Assembly (NCBI RefSeq): GCF_910596095.1
Contig: NC_056550.1
Span: forward strand, 8,485,001 to 8,549,000
Source of the DNA: Thunnus maccoyii
Lineage: Eukaryota > Chordata > Actinopteri > Scombriformes > Scombridae
Direction of reading: 5' to 3'
DNA length: 64,000 bases
Position numbers and translations under genes: made by a program
Notes under the pieces: model-generated
Told to the model about the DNA's origin: nothing
The model's input: the letters and a program-made list of their open reading frames with translations, nothing else
Databases searched by the model: none
Shown here: piece by piece, positions 48,164 through 62,100 of the stretch
How the letters are laid out: every line of letters starts with the position of its first letter
How positions within the stretch are numbered: position 1 is the first letter of the stretch

Positions 48164-51100
48164 ATGGGCTCGGTGGGAGCGGAGCGCCGCAGGCCCACAC
48201 CGGCCCAGACGCCCGATGAGAGGGATGTTTGGAGGGATGGAGGAAGAGCTGGATGGAGGGATGCGGGGAGAGAGGGCTGGAGAGAGGGAAGAGAGAGCAG
48301 CGTGGTGCAGAGCTACAGCTTCGATTCGTACCAGCTGGAGGAGGAGGAGATCAGTAAAGACGCCCCGGAGCGAGGAGTGCTGGCTCTGTCCGAGCCCGGT
48401 GAGGGAGTTTACTGACTATATGTGTGTCTGTGCTTGTGTGTGTATACTGGTTTGATAGATAGATTTAAACGGTTTTCCACCAGCACCGCATTTTTCCATT
48501 ATACTCAAAATGTACAGTACATATACAGGAAGTGGACAGAATTCAACAAATATACATATATGTTTATGATGTAAACATAATAGAACATCATAACATATGT
48601 ACAATAATATTATCCACATTCATTGCCAATATAAACAGAATATCTTTGGGTTTTGGATGGTTGCAAAACAAGATATTTGAAAACATCTTGGACTTAAGAA
48701 ATTGTGCTAGACATTAGTCACCATTTCATTTTGTAGACATTTTTTTATGGAATTATCAAGAAAATTATTGTCAGATTAACCGATAAGGAAGATAATTGAT
48801 ATTTCCAGCCCTGTTACCAGTATATTCTGTATATTTTACGCTCAGCTTGCCTTGTCATGCAAACAACACCCTTTTTTGGAGGGTAATGGAGGTATTACAG
48901 TAGGGTTGGATGGTGCAGTGCCAGTTTTCCATGGTTTAAATAAAACATAGCACTGCCTATTTATTGACTACATCCCTCTTTTTTCAGAAAAACAAGGAAG
49001 TGTGGAGTGTGAAAATTAAGAAATTAGTATGTATATCCTTGCTGTTTGTTTTGATTTGTGGACTTAGCCTATTTGGTCAAAATTGCCTCTACCAAAAAGA
49101 GGAAATTTAAGTTTTATTTAGTTTTCTGCCATGACAGCACCCCCTACATTACTGACTGATAATATTGGAATTTGACTGGTGCAATATGTGTCCAGGGTGC
49201 CGCCATTGTTAGCCATTGCTTTCATGATTTGGGCACACTATACGTGACTTCATAAATGACTCACTTTTGTGATTTGAATCACTGGGTATCGTACAGAGTT
49301 ACAAGAGTTTTGACAGTCTGGTGATTTGCTGTCATGACAACTGGACCCATGAAAATGAGACAGCTAACACTAACTAGAAGCACTCTTTCTGTAATGAGGG
49401 ACACTCAGTTTGCAGCTTTGCCAATGACTCAGCAGGTGCTGAAATAACATGAACAATAACATCAAAGCCAGTAGGAATCAGTGCTAACATTAGCAAGCAA
49501 AGCTAATTAGCTACAACTCTCCAAGTGGAAGCTGTTAGCCTAGCTTGCTAGCTTCACCTCTCCGAATGGATGGTTCCTCCTGAATGCTGAATGTTGTAAA
49601 GGAACAAACATCTTAAAAATGCTAATTAAGTAGTATCACATGAGAAGGAATGCTGTTATACTGAATGTCACCACGGTTGTGATTTGGTTGTAGGCATGAG
49701 GCTGCAGGCCGAGTGCTGAAGATAATCACAGCTGTGCTGATATTCAGTACAACAGCACGACCTTGAGTGTGATATTACCTTTATACAACAGTTCTACAGG
49801 CACCATTCATTAGTTAACAGTAATAAGTGATCAGATAATGAGTTTTTTTTGTTTATTTAATCATTTATTTGGCTCTGGGCTGTTGCCAAGCAACACAAAC
49901 ATTACAGTCTCTGTATGGTGGTGGTCCTTAGGCTGTGGTTGGTGTGTGTCCCTGCCTCTTTGCACGTCCTGGGTAATATCTGTAACAGCTGGTTTACTCC
50001 CAGGGGAACAGCGGTATACCAGAAGCTGTCTGCCGGAGCTGTTACCCTCCTGGGCTGCAGACAGAGGACTTTTGCATCAGGTGGAATTTTGCTCAGGAAT
50101 TTTTTGAGAGATGCTACGGGGCAGAGGGGATTTCCTCGCTCCTCAAAAAGAGAGCCCCCATTGATTTTCTCTGTCTCTCTCCAGTGGGTATTGATGAGTT
50201 TTTGTTTCTTTGTTGAATGTCATGGTGAAATATTTTGCTCCATTCTCGTCATGTTTTAGGATAAATGAGTCAGGTTTGAGACCTTGATTCACCTCTTTGC
50301 CCCAGTGTCCAAAGTGCAACTGAATACCATACCAGACCTTGCTCAGTAAACCTTTTGGGTGGTCTGGACTTAGTGTTGCAGAATATTTTAAGATGCTGGT
50401 CTTCAGGTGAAATTGGGGGATGATGTGTTGTTTTGTCTTTCCCTGTGCTTCTAATCTCTTTTACATCACCTTTGAAAACATTATTAACTGATATGAATTC
50501 AGGATCCTGCATTAAATTCCATGAACAGCTAACCGGAGGCTCATTGATATGATTTAAATCAGCCCAAAGCCCAAGGTAGCTGCTGATGCTGCAGAGCTCC
50601 CCTTCAGTTGTCCGGGTGGATCCATAAAACTGCCTCAAGACTGTATTCAGCTCGGTCTTCTTAACAGACTGAATGTCGATGTTTATATTTTTGAGACTTT
50701 TGTTCAAAGTAGTTCAAAGTCCATGTTGTTTGCCTTACAGCGTTAGCTTCATTTTTGCTCTTCTCTAACTTGTTGGCTGATGTCATAAGAGCGCACCTGG
50801 AGGTTTGCACTGAAGTATTCAGGCTTCTTTCCTTCCCTTCGTCCTCTTCTGATGACCATTCATAATTTAACTCAAATGTTATTTGTGGAAATATGTTCAT
50901 CTTGGCGGTATAAAATTAATGGTACACCTGTAAAGCTGAGTAATACATGTATAGTTAAAAGTCCCAGTGCTGTTGTACTCTGTATCAGCACTCATGGAAA
51001 GCCTCTTGTCCAATCAAATTACTTGTTTGGAACCAACTGTTTTATAACAGTACATAACTAATACTAAAAGGGGGGATGTATCCATGCTCCAGTCAGTCTC

Positions 51101-54100
51101 CTAGCAACATTGGCCCTCAAATATAAACCATGGGAAACACCCAGCGGCCCGAAGCTTAGACGCTGTTTCCTCTAACATGTCTAAGAAATGTTTGATCCTC
51201 TTTCGAAAAATGCAGAAATCTGCACAACATCTGCACCATCATTATGGTTTATATGTAGTTTATATGTACGCTTAAAGTGTGGAGAACCAAAATGTCCTCT
51301 TTAAGAAAATTCCTGGAACAACGAACAATGGCAGATTCATTTTTTATCCCTTACCTTTTGTATGAAAAAGTCAAATTGATTCAGAAATTCCTAATGGTCA
51401 GCCTACATAAAGCATACATTCATTTCTTTCTACTCCATTGTTAGGGCATCTAATTGGGAAAAGTATCTCATGTTCTTGACAGGAAGAGCACTTCACAATG
51501 TTTTTCTCCCATACAGTACACCCTATAGGGCACTTTTTTCATTGAAAGGGCAACCAATTCTGCACTTCAGTATGTAGCAGACTTAAGGCTCCCATACAGA
51601 ACCTCCAGCTCACCCCATCGCAACAGCAACTCAAAGGCACTGCATTACATCGTCTTCATTTAAAGGGCACATGTTGTCTCGCTTTTGGGGATTCTCTACA
51701 GGGCACTAACACATTTTCTTCCGCTAAAAGGGCACCTATGACGGCACTTCTTTCCAGATTGTCACACGTAGAGGCCCTCTATAGGGCATTTCATCCCGAC
51801 TTACCCATAACTAGACAGTCATTACAGAACTTTGGTATGTTCTCTCCTTTGTGCGGGCAGCTCAGAGGGCATTTTATAATACTGTGGGGGCACCTTAGAG
51901 GGCATTTTATCATACTATGGGAGCACCTTAGTAGGCACTTATGTGGATTTTTTTTCCACTAAGAGGGAATCCAAGAGGGAACTTCACTCCAGATTGTCAT
52001 GGTTGGCCCCCCTGCTGCCCCTCCCGAGTCCACCAGTGACGAGCGCTCTAGACAGAAACCCTCTCTCTGCTCCCAGTCTCTTCATCCTCTGCCTCCATCT
52101 CTCTTTCTCTGGTAGCTGTCAGTCTCCATATCTCAGTATAAAGCCAACAATATAGACAGAGTATTCAATCTACAAAGACAGAGCCTGCCTTTTCCCTTAA
52201 GGAAGAAAACTCACAGAGATATGATAATTCAGACTCAACCGACTGAATCCATCCCAGGCTGACGTTACAGTCCTGCTCGGCTGCTCCGATCTGTGGCTCT
52301 GATGTCAGGAAGGGGAAATCCACCCTAAAACACTTCCATATCGTCATTTTTCTGCATGAAATGTCAGTCATACAGTGTGGGCAGTGCTGCTGTGTCCTCT
52401 TCATTGGATTTTCCGTTAATGAGGTTTGAGTTTCTGCAGGCGGTGATCTTTTCTTCTGTCTGTGCAGCCATGGTGACGTTCACTGCTCATGCTAACGACA
52501 CAGTTTGCTTTATCCTGAACAAATCTGCTGTAGGCTTGATCCACATCACTTTCTGTGCTTCAAAGGTTGTTTTTTTCCTTAACCTGAAAAAGACAAGCTA
52601 AAGAAAAGCAGAGATGTAAATGCTTCCAGGAGCTGTATGTGGTGCATTCATATATGGTTATTAAAATTGGCACGTATTAGGGCAGCAACTAACGATTATT
52701 TTCATTAGTGATTAATCAGCCGATAACGTTTTGGATTAATCAATTAATTAATAGTTTTCTCTATAAAATGTCAGAAAATATTGAAAAATGTCCAAATATA
52801 TGACATCAAATTTCTTGTTTTGTCTAACTAACTAACGGTCCAAAACCTAAATATAGTCAGTTTACAATTATATGAAACAAAGAATAGCAGCAAATCCTCA
52901 CATGGGAGAAGCTTGAACTAAAGAATGTTTGACATTTTGTCAAATCAATTAATCAACAATTGTTGCAGCTCTAGCACATATTTATAAGGAAATATTGTGG
53001 ATCATTGAAGAGCTAAGAGCAGGTGATCAGCCATTAACAAATGAATAGTAAAGTAATTAATCAGTTTCAGTTACCATAATAAATGTGAACATGAAGTGAT
53101 ATAAATAGTCTCAAATTCATGTTTTTTTCTCCTCTACTCAACTGTAAAATCTAAGTGCTCAAAAATTATGTGGAGCTGTTAATAGAAGGATTAGGAAAGG
53201 ATTATGAACAGTTATATAAAGACTCTGCACATCACACTTAAACATGGAAACTGAAACAGCTGAAAAACACAAAAGTCCTGCTGTGAAACTTCTTTGGCAG
53301 CTAGTTCATGATCAATAATTCTTCTGATCAATCCTTCATCTACTCAATAGGAACAAGCTCCTCCACTACATTAGCTGCTCCATTAGTGGAGCAGAGGCGT
53401 TGTTGCTGCTGCTGCAGCTTCATTCATCCTGATTAGCTTTAATGAAGATCCAGTGCATCAGCTTTAGACCTAATTCAGATGTTTTGAAGTCATCCCCCCC
53501 TCCACTGTTTGAGCGTGATTTCATACTGTTTTCATTCTCTAACCTTTGACTCCCTCCTTTCCTCCCTTCCCGCTCAGACTTTGAGGAGCCGATCCCTGAC
53601 GACCGTTACCATGGCATCTACTTTGCAATGCTATTGGCTGGAGTGGGTTTCCTGCTACCCTACAACAGTTTTATCACTGATGTGGACTACCTGCACCACA
53701 AGTTTAAAGGTATAAATATGCATGATAAACATATATAAATCTGTCCATAGAGAGAATTTTACAGCTGTAACAATGAATCACACATTCACGCACTTGAACA
53801 CACAACCAGTGACTACGTATTCATATCCAACTCCCAGAGGTCATGGCTCTTGTGTGTGTTTGTGTGTGTTTCAGGGACGTCCATTGTGTTCGACATGAGT
53901 CTGACTTACATCCTGGTGGCTCTGTTGGCCGTCATCCTCAACAACGTGCTGGTGGAGCGACTCAGCATGCACACCAGAATCACTGTGGGTGAGTCAGGAC
54001 AGGAAAACGCTGAAAGACAGATCACTAATTGTGAAAAAAAAAGTCCCATTATGGTAAATTCTACTGTTACTCATTTATTAAAGACCCTCTGGGGTCCTCA

Positions 54101-54981
54101 AGGCTTATCTGAACAGAATACACAGAGCAAAAATAGGAAGCCAGCATAAAGAGAGAGATAAAAAATACACTCTGCAATAATACTCCCAGAGTTCTTATTC
54201 TTAAAATGAGGCTGACTGTAAAGAGTCTTTCTTTTCACTTTTAAAAAAAATCTTGCATCACCTTCAGTTTTGTTTGCTGAAGGTTTCAAAACAATTTAAA
54301 AGTGAATTCACTGTGCTATTTAAAGCATGTTGCATCAGGTTTCTCTGGAATTTAAATATGGCCTAAAATTATTCATTTAAAAGTTGGTTTGTATACTGTC
54401 TAGTAGTGTAAATTATTCTCAGTAAGACACTGTGATATGTGGAGACTAACATCATAAAAATATTAAAGCCGATCAGCCTACCCAATATAAAATCACTTTT
54501 GAGCAAAAATGGAAAAAATGGTCTTTAAAAATGTATGTCCCCCCGGGAGAAGTTTGATATCTCACCATATTCACCACAGAACCTTCTGCAGCTTAAATAG
54601 CTCTGCTTGCATCCTTGAGGAAATGTCTTTTGAAGTATGTTGTCTGCTTGAGAACTTGTGTCTGGAATTAATAAACTCAGGATCAGACTGTGGCGGGTTT
54701 CAGATCAAAGCAACTCTGCTCGCACGTCGGACCTGTCAAACATGTGTTCAGTCATGCAGTCACAGCATAACCTGGCTCTGTGGCATCTCCTCACTGTCCA
54801 TCTGTCCACCTGTCTCGTTCTCTGTAGGTTACATCTTAGCGCTGGGGCCACTGGTCTTTGTCAGTGTGTTTGATGTGTGGCTGGCAAAGTTCACCACCAG
54901 GCAGGCTTACATCATCAACCTGGTGTCAGTGGGAGTGGTGGCCTTCGGATGTACAGGTACTACTAATAACAATGCTTATTG

Positions 54982-55042
<61 letters not shown>

Positions 55043-58000
55043 CATCTGTTTTGGTTAGGTAAGGAACATAGTGTAGTCGTGTTCTTCCACTTTAACACAG
55101 TAAATTGTTTGAATTATTCTGTCCTTCCTTACTTGTTTCTCAGAAGGAGAAAAGGGAGTTGCTCTAGATATAAATATGCAGCACAGGGCTTCCCTTAAAG
55201 CTGCACTAATTAAAATTAATATATTAACAATGTGTTAAATGACCATGTTTAATGTGAAAGGGGTTCCTCTCAGCTTTATGGAGTGTTTTAGCATCTTTCA
55301 GCTCTTTGTACTGGTTTTATGGCCCATGACTTTACTGTTTGGGATCAGTCTCACTGCTCTGATAGCGTCATTTTCTGCCACAGCAACACACATTGAAAAA
55401 GCTTTAAAAACCCACCGCAACTGGTAAACACAGTGGAGCATTTAGGTGTTAAATGAATTATTATTTATTTAATTTTATTCATAATTTTTTTCTCAGGAGT
55501 TGGTAACAACAAAGACAGAGCTAAAAGGAGAGTAAATATTGGACTTGAGTTCACCAGGTAGCCAGAAACATGAGTGCTAATCAAAATGTGTAAACACATT
55601 CACCATATCAACATAAATCAGCTGTTAAAGAGACAGATGTTTTTCTCAGGCGTAGATGGAGACCAAAACAGAGCTAAAAGGAGAGTGAATATTGGACTGA
55701 AATTCATTAGCTTGACACAAACAAAACTCCAAATCAATGGTGAATTTGCTGGATATGTAAATGGGCAACTTTTGGCTAGCAAGTTTGCCATATCAACTCA
55801 ATAAGGTTGCGCTTGTTGTAATGCAGAATTTGATAGCACCACAACACCCAAGATTTATGGGGAGACTCTTGTGATGAATACGAATAATATTACTGTATTA
55901 TAGATTTAAGTATAGATTACAAAGATGGAGAGACACTTAAATATATAATACAGCCTCAAAAGTTACCATAGATATGATTCAAACCTGATGATGGTGGTGA
56001 TGGTGTTCCAATTAAACATGTTATCGGCCAGAAAAATAACTAACTACAACTACAGTTGGGAGCTCAGTCCTTAGCTGTTGCTGTTGACTTTCATACACAG
56101 ATGGGGTCTCCGCGTCGTTACTGTGAGTGTGAACACAAAGCCTCTCAGTCAGCAGTGGATTTTAATTATAGGAGGTCAGGCTGGTTTCTCCCAAGCGGCG
56201 TGTGGAGGTTCAGGAAGTAAATAAATTGTGTTGTTACAGTTAGGCCACTGTTTGCACTGATAACCACCTCCTCATCCCTCCTCAGTGCAGCAGTCCAGTT
56301 TCTATGGTTACATGGGGATGCTGCCCAAGAGGTACACACAGGGGGTGATGACTGGAGAGAGTGAGTACAATCACACACCCACATACACATTTCTTTCCCT
56401 GCTAGCTTTCTCATCTCCTTCATCCTCTTCCTCACTTTCTCCATCGTCTTATGTATTTTCCTCTCCTCTCCCAGGTACAGCCGGGGTAATCATCTCCCTG
56501 TCTCGCATCTTCACCAAGCTGCTGATCCCGGACGAGAGGAGGAACACGCTCATCTTCTTCCTCATCTCCATCAGCATGGAAATGCTCTGCTTCCTGCTTC
56601 ACCTGCTTGTCCGTCGCTCACGATTCGTCCGCTACTACACCAACCACGCCCAAGGCAAAGGTCTGAGCAAAGGTCATGACCCACGTGACAATGGGACTGG
56701 ATACCGGGTTCACCATGATGTCACCGCAGAGGACGTCAAATTTGTAAGTCTTTGGACACTATTTTGACTACACTGTTTGCCTGTGTATGCTATGAATGCA
56801 TACAGTTAGCGACATGGCTCTATGGATAGCAATGATGATCAATTTGTCCACCACTATCTAAACATCAAATGGATGAAATTTTGTACAGACATTCATTGTC
56901 CCTAGAGGATGTAGCCTAATGAGTTGGGTGATCACCTGACTGTTCCTGTAGCGCCACCATGAGGTTGACATTAGTAGTTTTTTAGAAAAATGTCTAACAA
57001 CAGTTGGATTGCTGCGAGATTTGGTACACACATTTATGTCTCTCTCATGATGAATTTGAATAACTTTGGTAATCCCTTAACTTTTCATCTGGCACCATCA
57101 TCTAGTCAAAAATGTATTTTGTCCAATACTTTGGTTTATGAGCAAATGACAGTATCAACTATATTATAATGCTAATTAGTAAATGTTAGCATGCTAACAC
57201 ACTGAATTAAGATGATGAACATGCTAAACATTATACCTAAACATCAGCATGTTAGCATTGTCATTGTGAGCATGTTAGCATGTTGATGTTAGCATTTAGT
57301 TCAAAGCAATGCTGAGCTTGAATTGTCTGTGTCTGAAATAAAAGTGTGAACATTTTGCACTTTGTAGTGCTGTCATAAAATTACTCTCTGCTAACAATTC
57401 CCCTTTATAAAAAATCAAAAAAAAAGCTTTTGCCTAGCGCTCTTTCCCACTGCAATTATACCTGGTCAGGTACTTGAGAATTCGTACCACAGCTCTCTTT
57501 AGTCACTGTCCTCTAATGCTTAATTGTCTTGTAAGCTGCGTTGGAAAAAATCATCTGCCAAATGACGAAATGTAAATGTAAAATATTTCACATTTCATAG
57601 ATGTGAAAATTACTGCTGTACAACTCTACAGCTGTCAGTGATGACAGAAACTGATGATGATTACTGTAATAAGTGGCTGAAATCTCAATTAACCGCTCAC
57701 TATAGTGTAAACTAATGAGTGTCTATTATATAGGGAATAGAGAATGAGTGAATGAGAGAGTGATTTCGGGTACAGCCTGGGTCTTAATACGTTTTGAGTT
57801 TTTCTGTCTGCTGCACAGGGAGATGCTTCAACTTAATATTTTGCAACTGCGACTGAATAGCTTCAATATTTTCTCAATTTGGGCTTTTCAAGTTGGATTG
57901 AGAGATTGACTCTTCCACTTGGACCAGCAAAATTTCACATTTAAGTTTCTTGTACATGTTTCATTCATTAAACTCTTCATAAATGTTGCAACAACAAACC

Positions 58001-58955
58001 AGACAGGGAGGAAATGTCAGGCCTCTAAACTGTTGTGTCATGCAAGTCCATTTCCTTGTTGATTTCAGTGAAGAGTGTGTGTGCCTCTTTTTGTACATTT
58101 GTGTGTACTGACACACAGTGTGAGCACGCACACAGGCATGGAGGGCTGTCTCTTAGAATAATTTATTTAAGCTACGGGCTGCTTTTTGGCTGCCACTCAG
58201 AAACAGGAACATTGAGAGAGAAAGAGCGAGGGATTTTTGGAGGGGGGGCGTTGGAGGGGTAGAGAGGTGGTGTGGGTGATGCGGAAAAAAGATGGAGTTA
58301 TAGAGAGGGAGAGAGAGGTTGAAGCCTCCTACAACCAGAGAAAATGAGAGTCACGACGCTGAGAGGAAAAAAGGTTGGAAGAAAATTGTGGAGGCAAAGA
58401 GATGAGACAGAAAGGCAGCCAGCCAAAAAGGAAGAAGAGCAAGGGATCATCACAAATATGATAAAGCAAAACTGAAAGAAAGTGAGCAAGGAAGGAGAGG
58501 AGAGAGGGTGGAGAGCAGGAGACCAGTCATGATAATGAAAGAAAGAAGTGATTGAAAAATTAGAGGAGGTAAATACACTTCATACTAGTGTTTGAAGCAG
58601 CCCTGTGTAGTCTGAAGACATGGAGCTAATATTCCTCATCACACCAAGTGTGTTTGTGTGTTCATAGCCTTCAAAGGAAGACACACCTCAGGCTGTCATC
58701 TTTTCATGTGTGCATGTTTGTACATCATGACACACAAGACAAGTGTGTCCCCCTGTGTTTTTACAGTAGTGTGTGTGTGTGTGTGTGTGTCTGTGTGTGT
58801 GCAGGCGGGTATGTGTCATTTTCTGCATCTGGGGGCTGATTCAGGGAGCCCTTTGTTCTGGTTGCCGGGGGAAACCAAGGCAGCGCTCTACATTATGGGA
58901 TAATCAAGAAGAGTGGTGCCTTCTGGCTCGCAAGTCCCTTTAATCAACTAATGGA

Positions 58956-59009
<54 letters not shown>

Positions 59010-59123
59010 TGTGCGTCCGTAACTGCTAGTGCAGGCATATGAAAAAGTGTGTGTTTGAAAAGAAGCATGAGTAGAAAGATATGCCCATATGTTTGGATGA
59101 AGAGATAATGTGTGTTTGTAGGC

Positions 59124-59171
<48 letters not shown>

Positions 59172-62100
59172 CTCCTGGCCTTATTTGCAGTCTGATCAGC
59201 AGTCTCTCCAACATCATTACGTCAACGTGCTGCCAGTCACAGTGATCCTCTCTAATAGCTGTTGCAATAAAAAGCTGATGTCATGCAGCCAGGAAGCCAT
59301 TATAAATGAAAACAACTAGAAAAAAAGGTCATATATTTACTGTGTGATGGCTACCTCTAGTGTTTTCTTGATGAACTGATTATGTAGCTAATGTCCTTCA
59401 AAAAGCCTTGAAGAGGTTTTCAACAAAATATGACATTTGACAGTGTATATTTTCAAATTTGCTCTCACAACCATGATGGAATAAAGTATAAGCTGATAAA
59501 ATTCAGATGATTTCTTTGAAATTGAATATAATGTGACTCTCTAGTGTTTGTTTTCTTATAAATGTGGATAAAAAGTCTTTCTGTCTGTCTCTCTTCAGGG
59601 TAATGGTGGGACAGGACCGTCCACTACCGAAGAGGGTGGTGAGGACTTTGTCGGTGGGACATATGTGCGATTTGACGCCCCGAAAGCCAAGATAAGAAGG
59701 AGCTGGCCTGGTGTCCGTGGTACTCTCTGTTTTCATCACTCATCCCTCTCTTTCTTCCTCTTTTCATCTCATGTACTCACTGCTCAATTACCCTCTGACT
59801 CCTAATAGATGGATTTGAAATTCAAATGCATCCCCAGGAGATTACTGGGAAGAGGAGTGTGTTCTTACTGAGAGCTTTAAGTTTTTAAATATCGCCCTGT
59901 GTGTCTGTCTTCTCCAACCAGACATGATCTTGCATCGTTACGTGGTGTCCCGTGTGATCTGGGCCTACATGCTGTCAATAGCAGTGACTTACAGCATCAC
60001 CCTGTGTCTGTTCCCCGGGCTGGAGTCGGAGATACGAAACCCCACCTTAGGAGAGTGGCTCCCCATCCTCATCATGGCCACCTTCAACATGTCAGACTTT
60101 GTTGGCAAGGTGAGGCGCAAGTTTTTGACAGTTTAGAAAGTGTTTTCTAGCTTCATGTTTGAGAAGCCAGCTGTAAAAGTAAGTAATAACTGTCGAAAAT
60201 CTGGTGCTCGGCTCAGTATTTCATAACTATGTGTCAGAGGACAGAGGAGGAACTTAAGCTTCTTATTTTGGGAACCAGAAGTGGCTGTAATTAATACTTT
60301 CATATGAACAATGGATGACATGACTATGTGAAAGATGAACTCATGGAGACTTATCCTCAGACTTTGCAGACCCACTCAGTTCTATGTAACAAGTTGACAT
60401 CTTTCAGCTCATTTTTTGGTTTTCCACCCCACACTTTCCACTTTACTGTTTTGGTTCACTGTCATAGTTGAATTTTTGGCTGCAGCAGGCAGCTGTTTTC
60501 ATCAAAAAAGCTCAAAAAGCCAATTGTATGCCACCAGTACGGCAGCAAATAGCAGACAGACAAACTTTGCAACTAGCTGGTGAATATAGTGGAGCAGCTT
60601 AAGAGACAGATATTTCCCTCTGGAGGTGGTGGAGACCAAAAACAGAGTTAAAAGGAGAGTAAAAATTGGACTTACAGTTGTTGGGTGGCCAGATATGTTG
60701 TTCCATGTCTGCTGGATGTATGAATAAGGAACTGTTTTTTAAAACATTTACAACTTAGAAGGTGACGTCTGTATACTGTATATTTGTTGTGTTTACAGCT
60801 TGGTTTTACTGCATCCAAGTGGCGGAAAAATACGTTTGCATGTTTAAGATACAACTGGTTTAAACAATTCTTAACTTTTGAACTTAGTATCACCTTATTT
60901 CTTCTTAGTTAATAAGGTTTTGCAAACAAAATAAACCGCAGTCCATGTTCTTTTATTCAGGTACAATATCAGTGAAGTCCATTTTTGCAGATCACCCCAC
61001 CTTTATTTGCAGTTGGGCTATATGCTCCATTGTGTAGGTTTGTTTTAGCCTTTGAGTCCATTGACTTAAGTTTGATTAGAGAACTTTTATCCAGTTTATA
61101 GTTTACAGTTTTCTTGGCAACCATTAAACATATGTGTAAAATGTAAATGTTTGGTCTCGTCAGTTTCTCCCTCAGGTATACACTGCATCAACTGGAACAT
61201 CGATATTCATATTATTTTTACTGTGATCTCCTTTTTTATGTTCTGCCAAAATCTTAGAAAATATGAGAACGGTCCTCTTTTATCTAATTGTGCATTAAGC
61301 TTCTTGGCACTACAGAGGGGTGAGACAAAGGAAAGAGACAAAGTCACACTTTTACACTGGAGTTGACCTTGTGAAATAGTTAATGGGGTCGCCCCATTTA
61401 TTAAACCTGAGAGTGAGGATGGAGAAAAGTCTGGTTTATTTTTGGATAATTGCACTTAGCTCAAAGGCTTTATCTATATTTTCATAAATTAAAACTTATC
61501 TGGGTTCCTTAAATCACAATTTTGACTTTGAATAGAAAAAGGTTGGTTGACAGACAGTTGCATTTTGTCGAAATGAGGGAAAAGAGATAAGGAAGGAGAA
61601 GAGAAATTAAATTGAAAATGGGAATGGAAATGATGGTAGCTTGGAGGTGGAAAGAAAATGATGATAAGAAAGAGCATGGAACAGACTGGAACTTTTTTTT
61701 TTTAGCATTTTGAATGCTGTATCTAACAAGTAGCCTCCTAGTAAAGCAAGAAATAAAAATTCAAAGGGTCTAATGTTCAGGAAAGTGCAAGTTTATATTT
61801 CAGATTTAGCCGCATGCTAGCAGCATGGCTTTATGGAGGAAAACGTCAGTCTGTCGGTCCACCACTTTGGTTCAGACTGAAATATCTCAACAACTGTTGA
61901 ATGGATTGCCATGAAAATTTACACAGACATTCATGATCCCCGTAGGATGCATCCTAATCACTTTAGTGATCCTTTGACTTTTCCTCTAGCGCCAACATGA
62001 GGTTAACATTTGTAGATTTGAGTTATCTATCTCAACAACTACTGGATAGATTGCCATGAAATTTGGTTTACACGTTTATGCCCCCCTCAGCATAAAATCA

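Noticed and set aside
54509-55198. 229-codon open frame
   Set aside because: It runs through one slc29a4 exon in its wrong surroundings plus a (TATC)n microsatellite. The real exon is 54828-54956.
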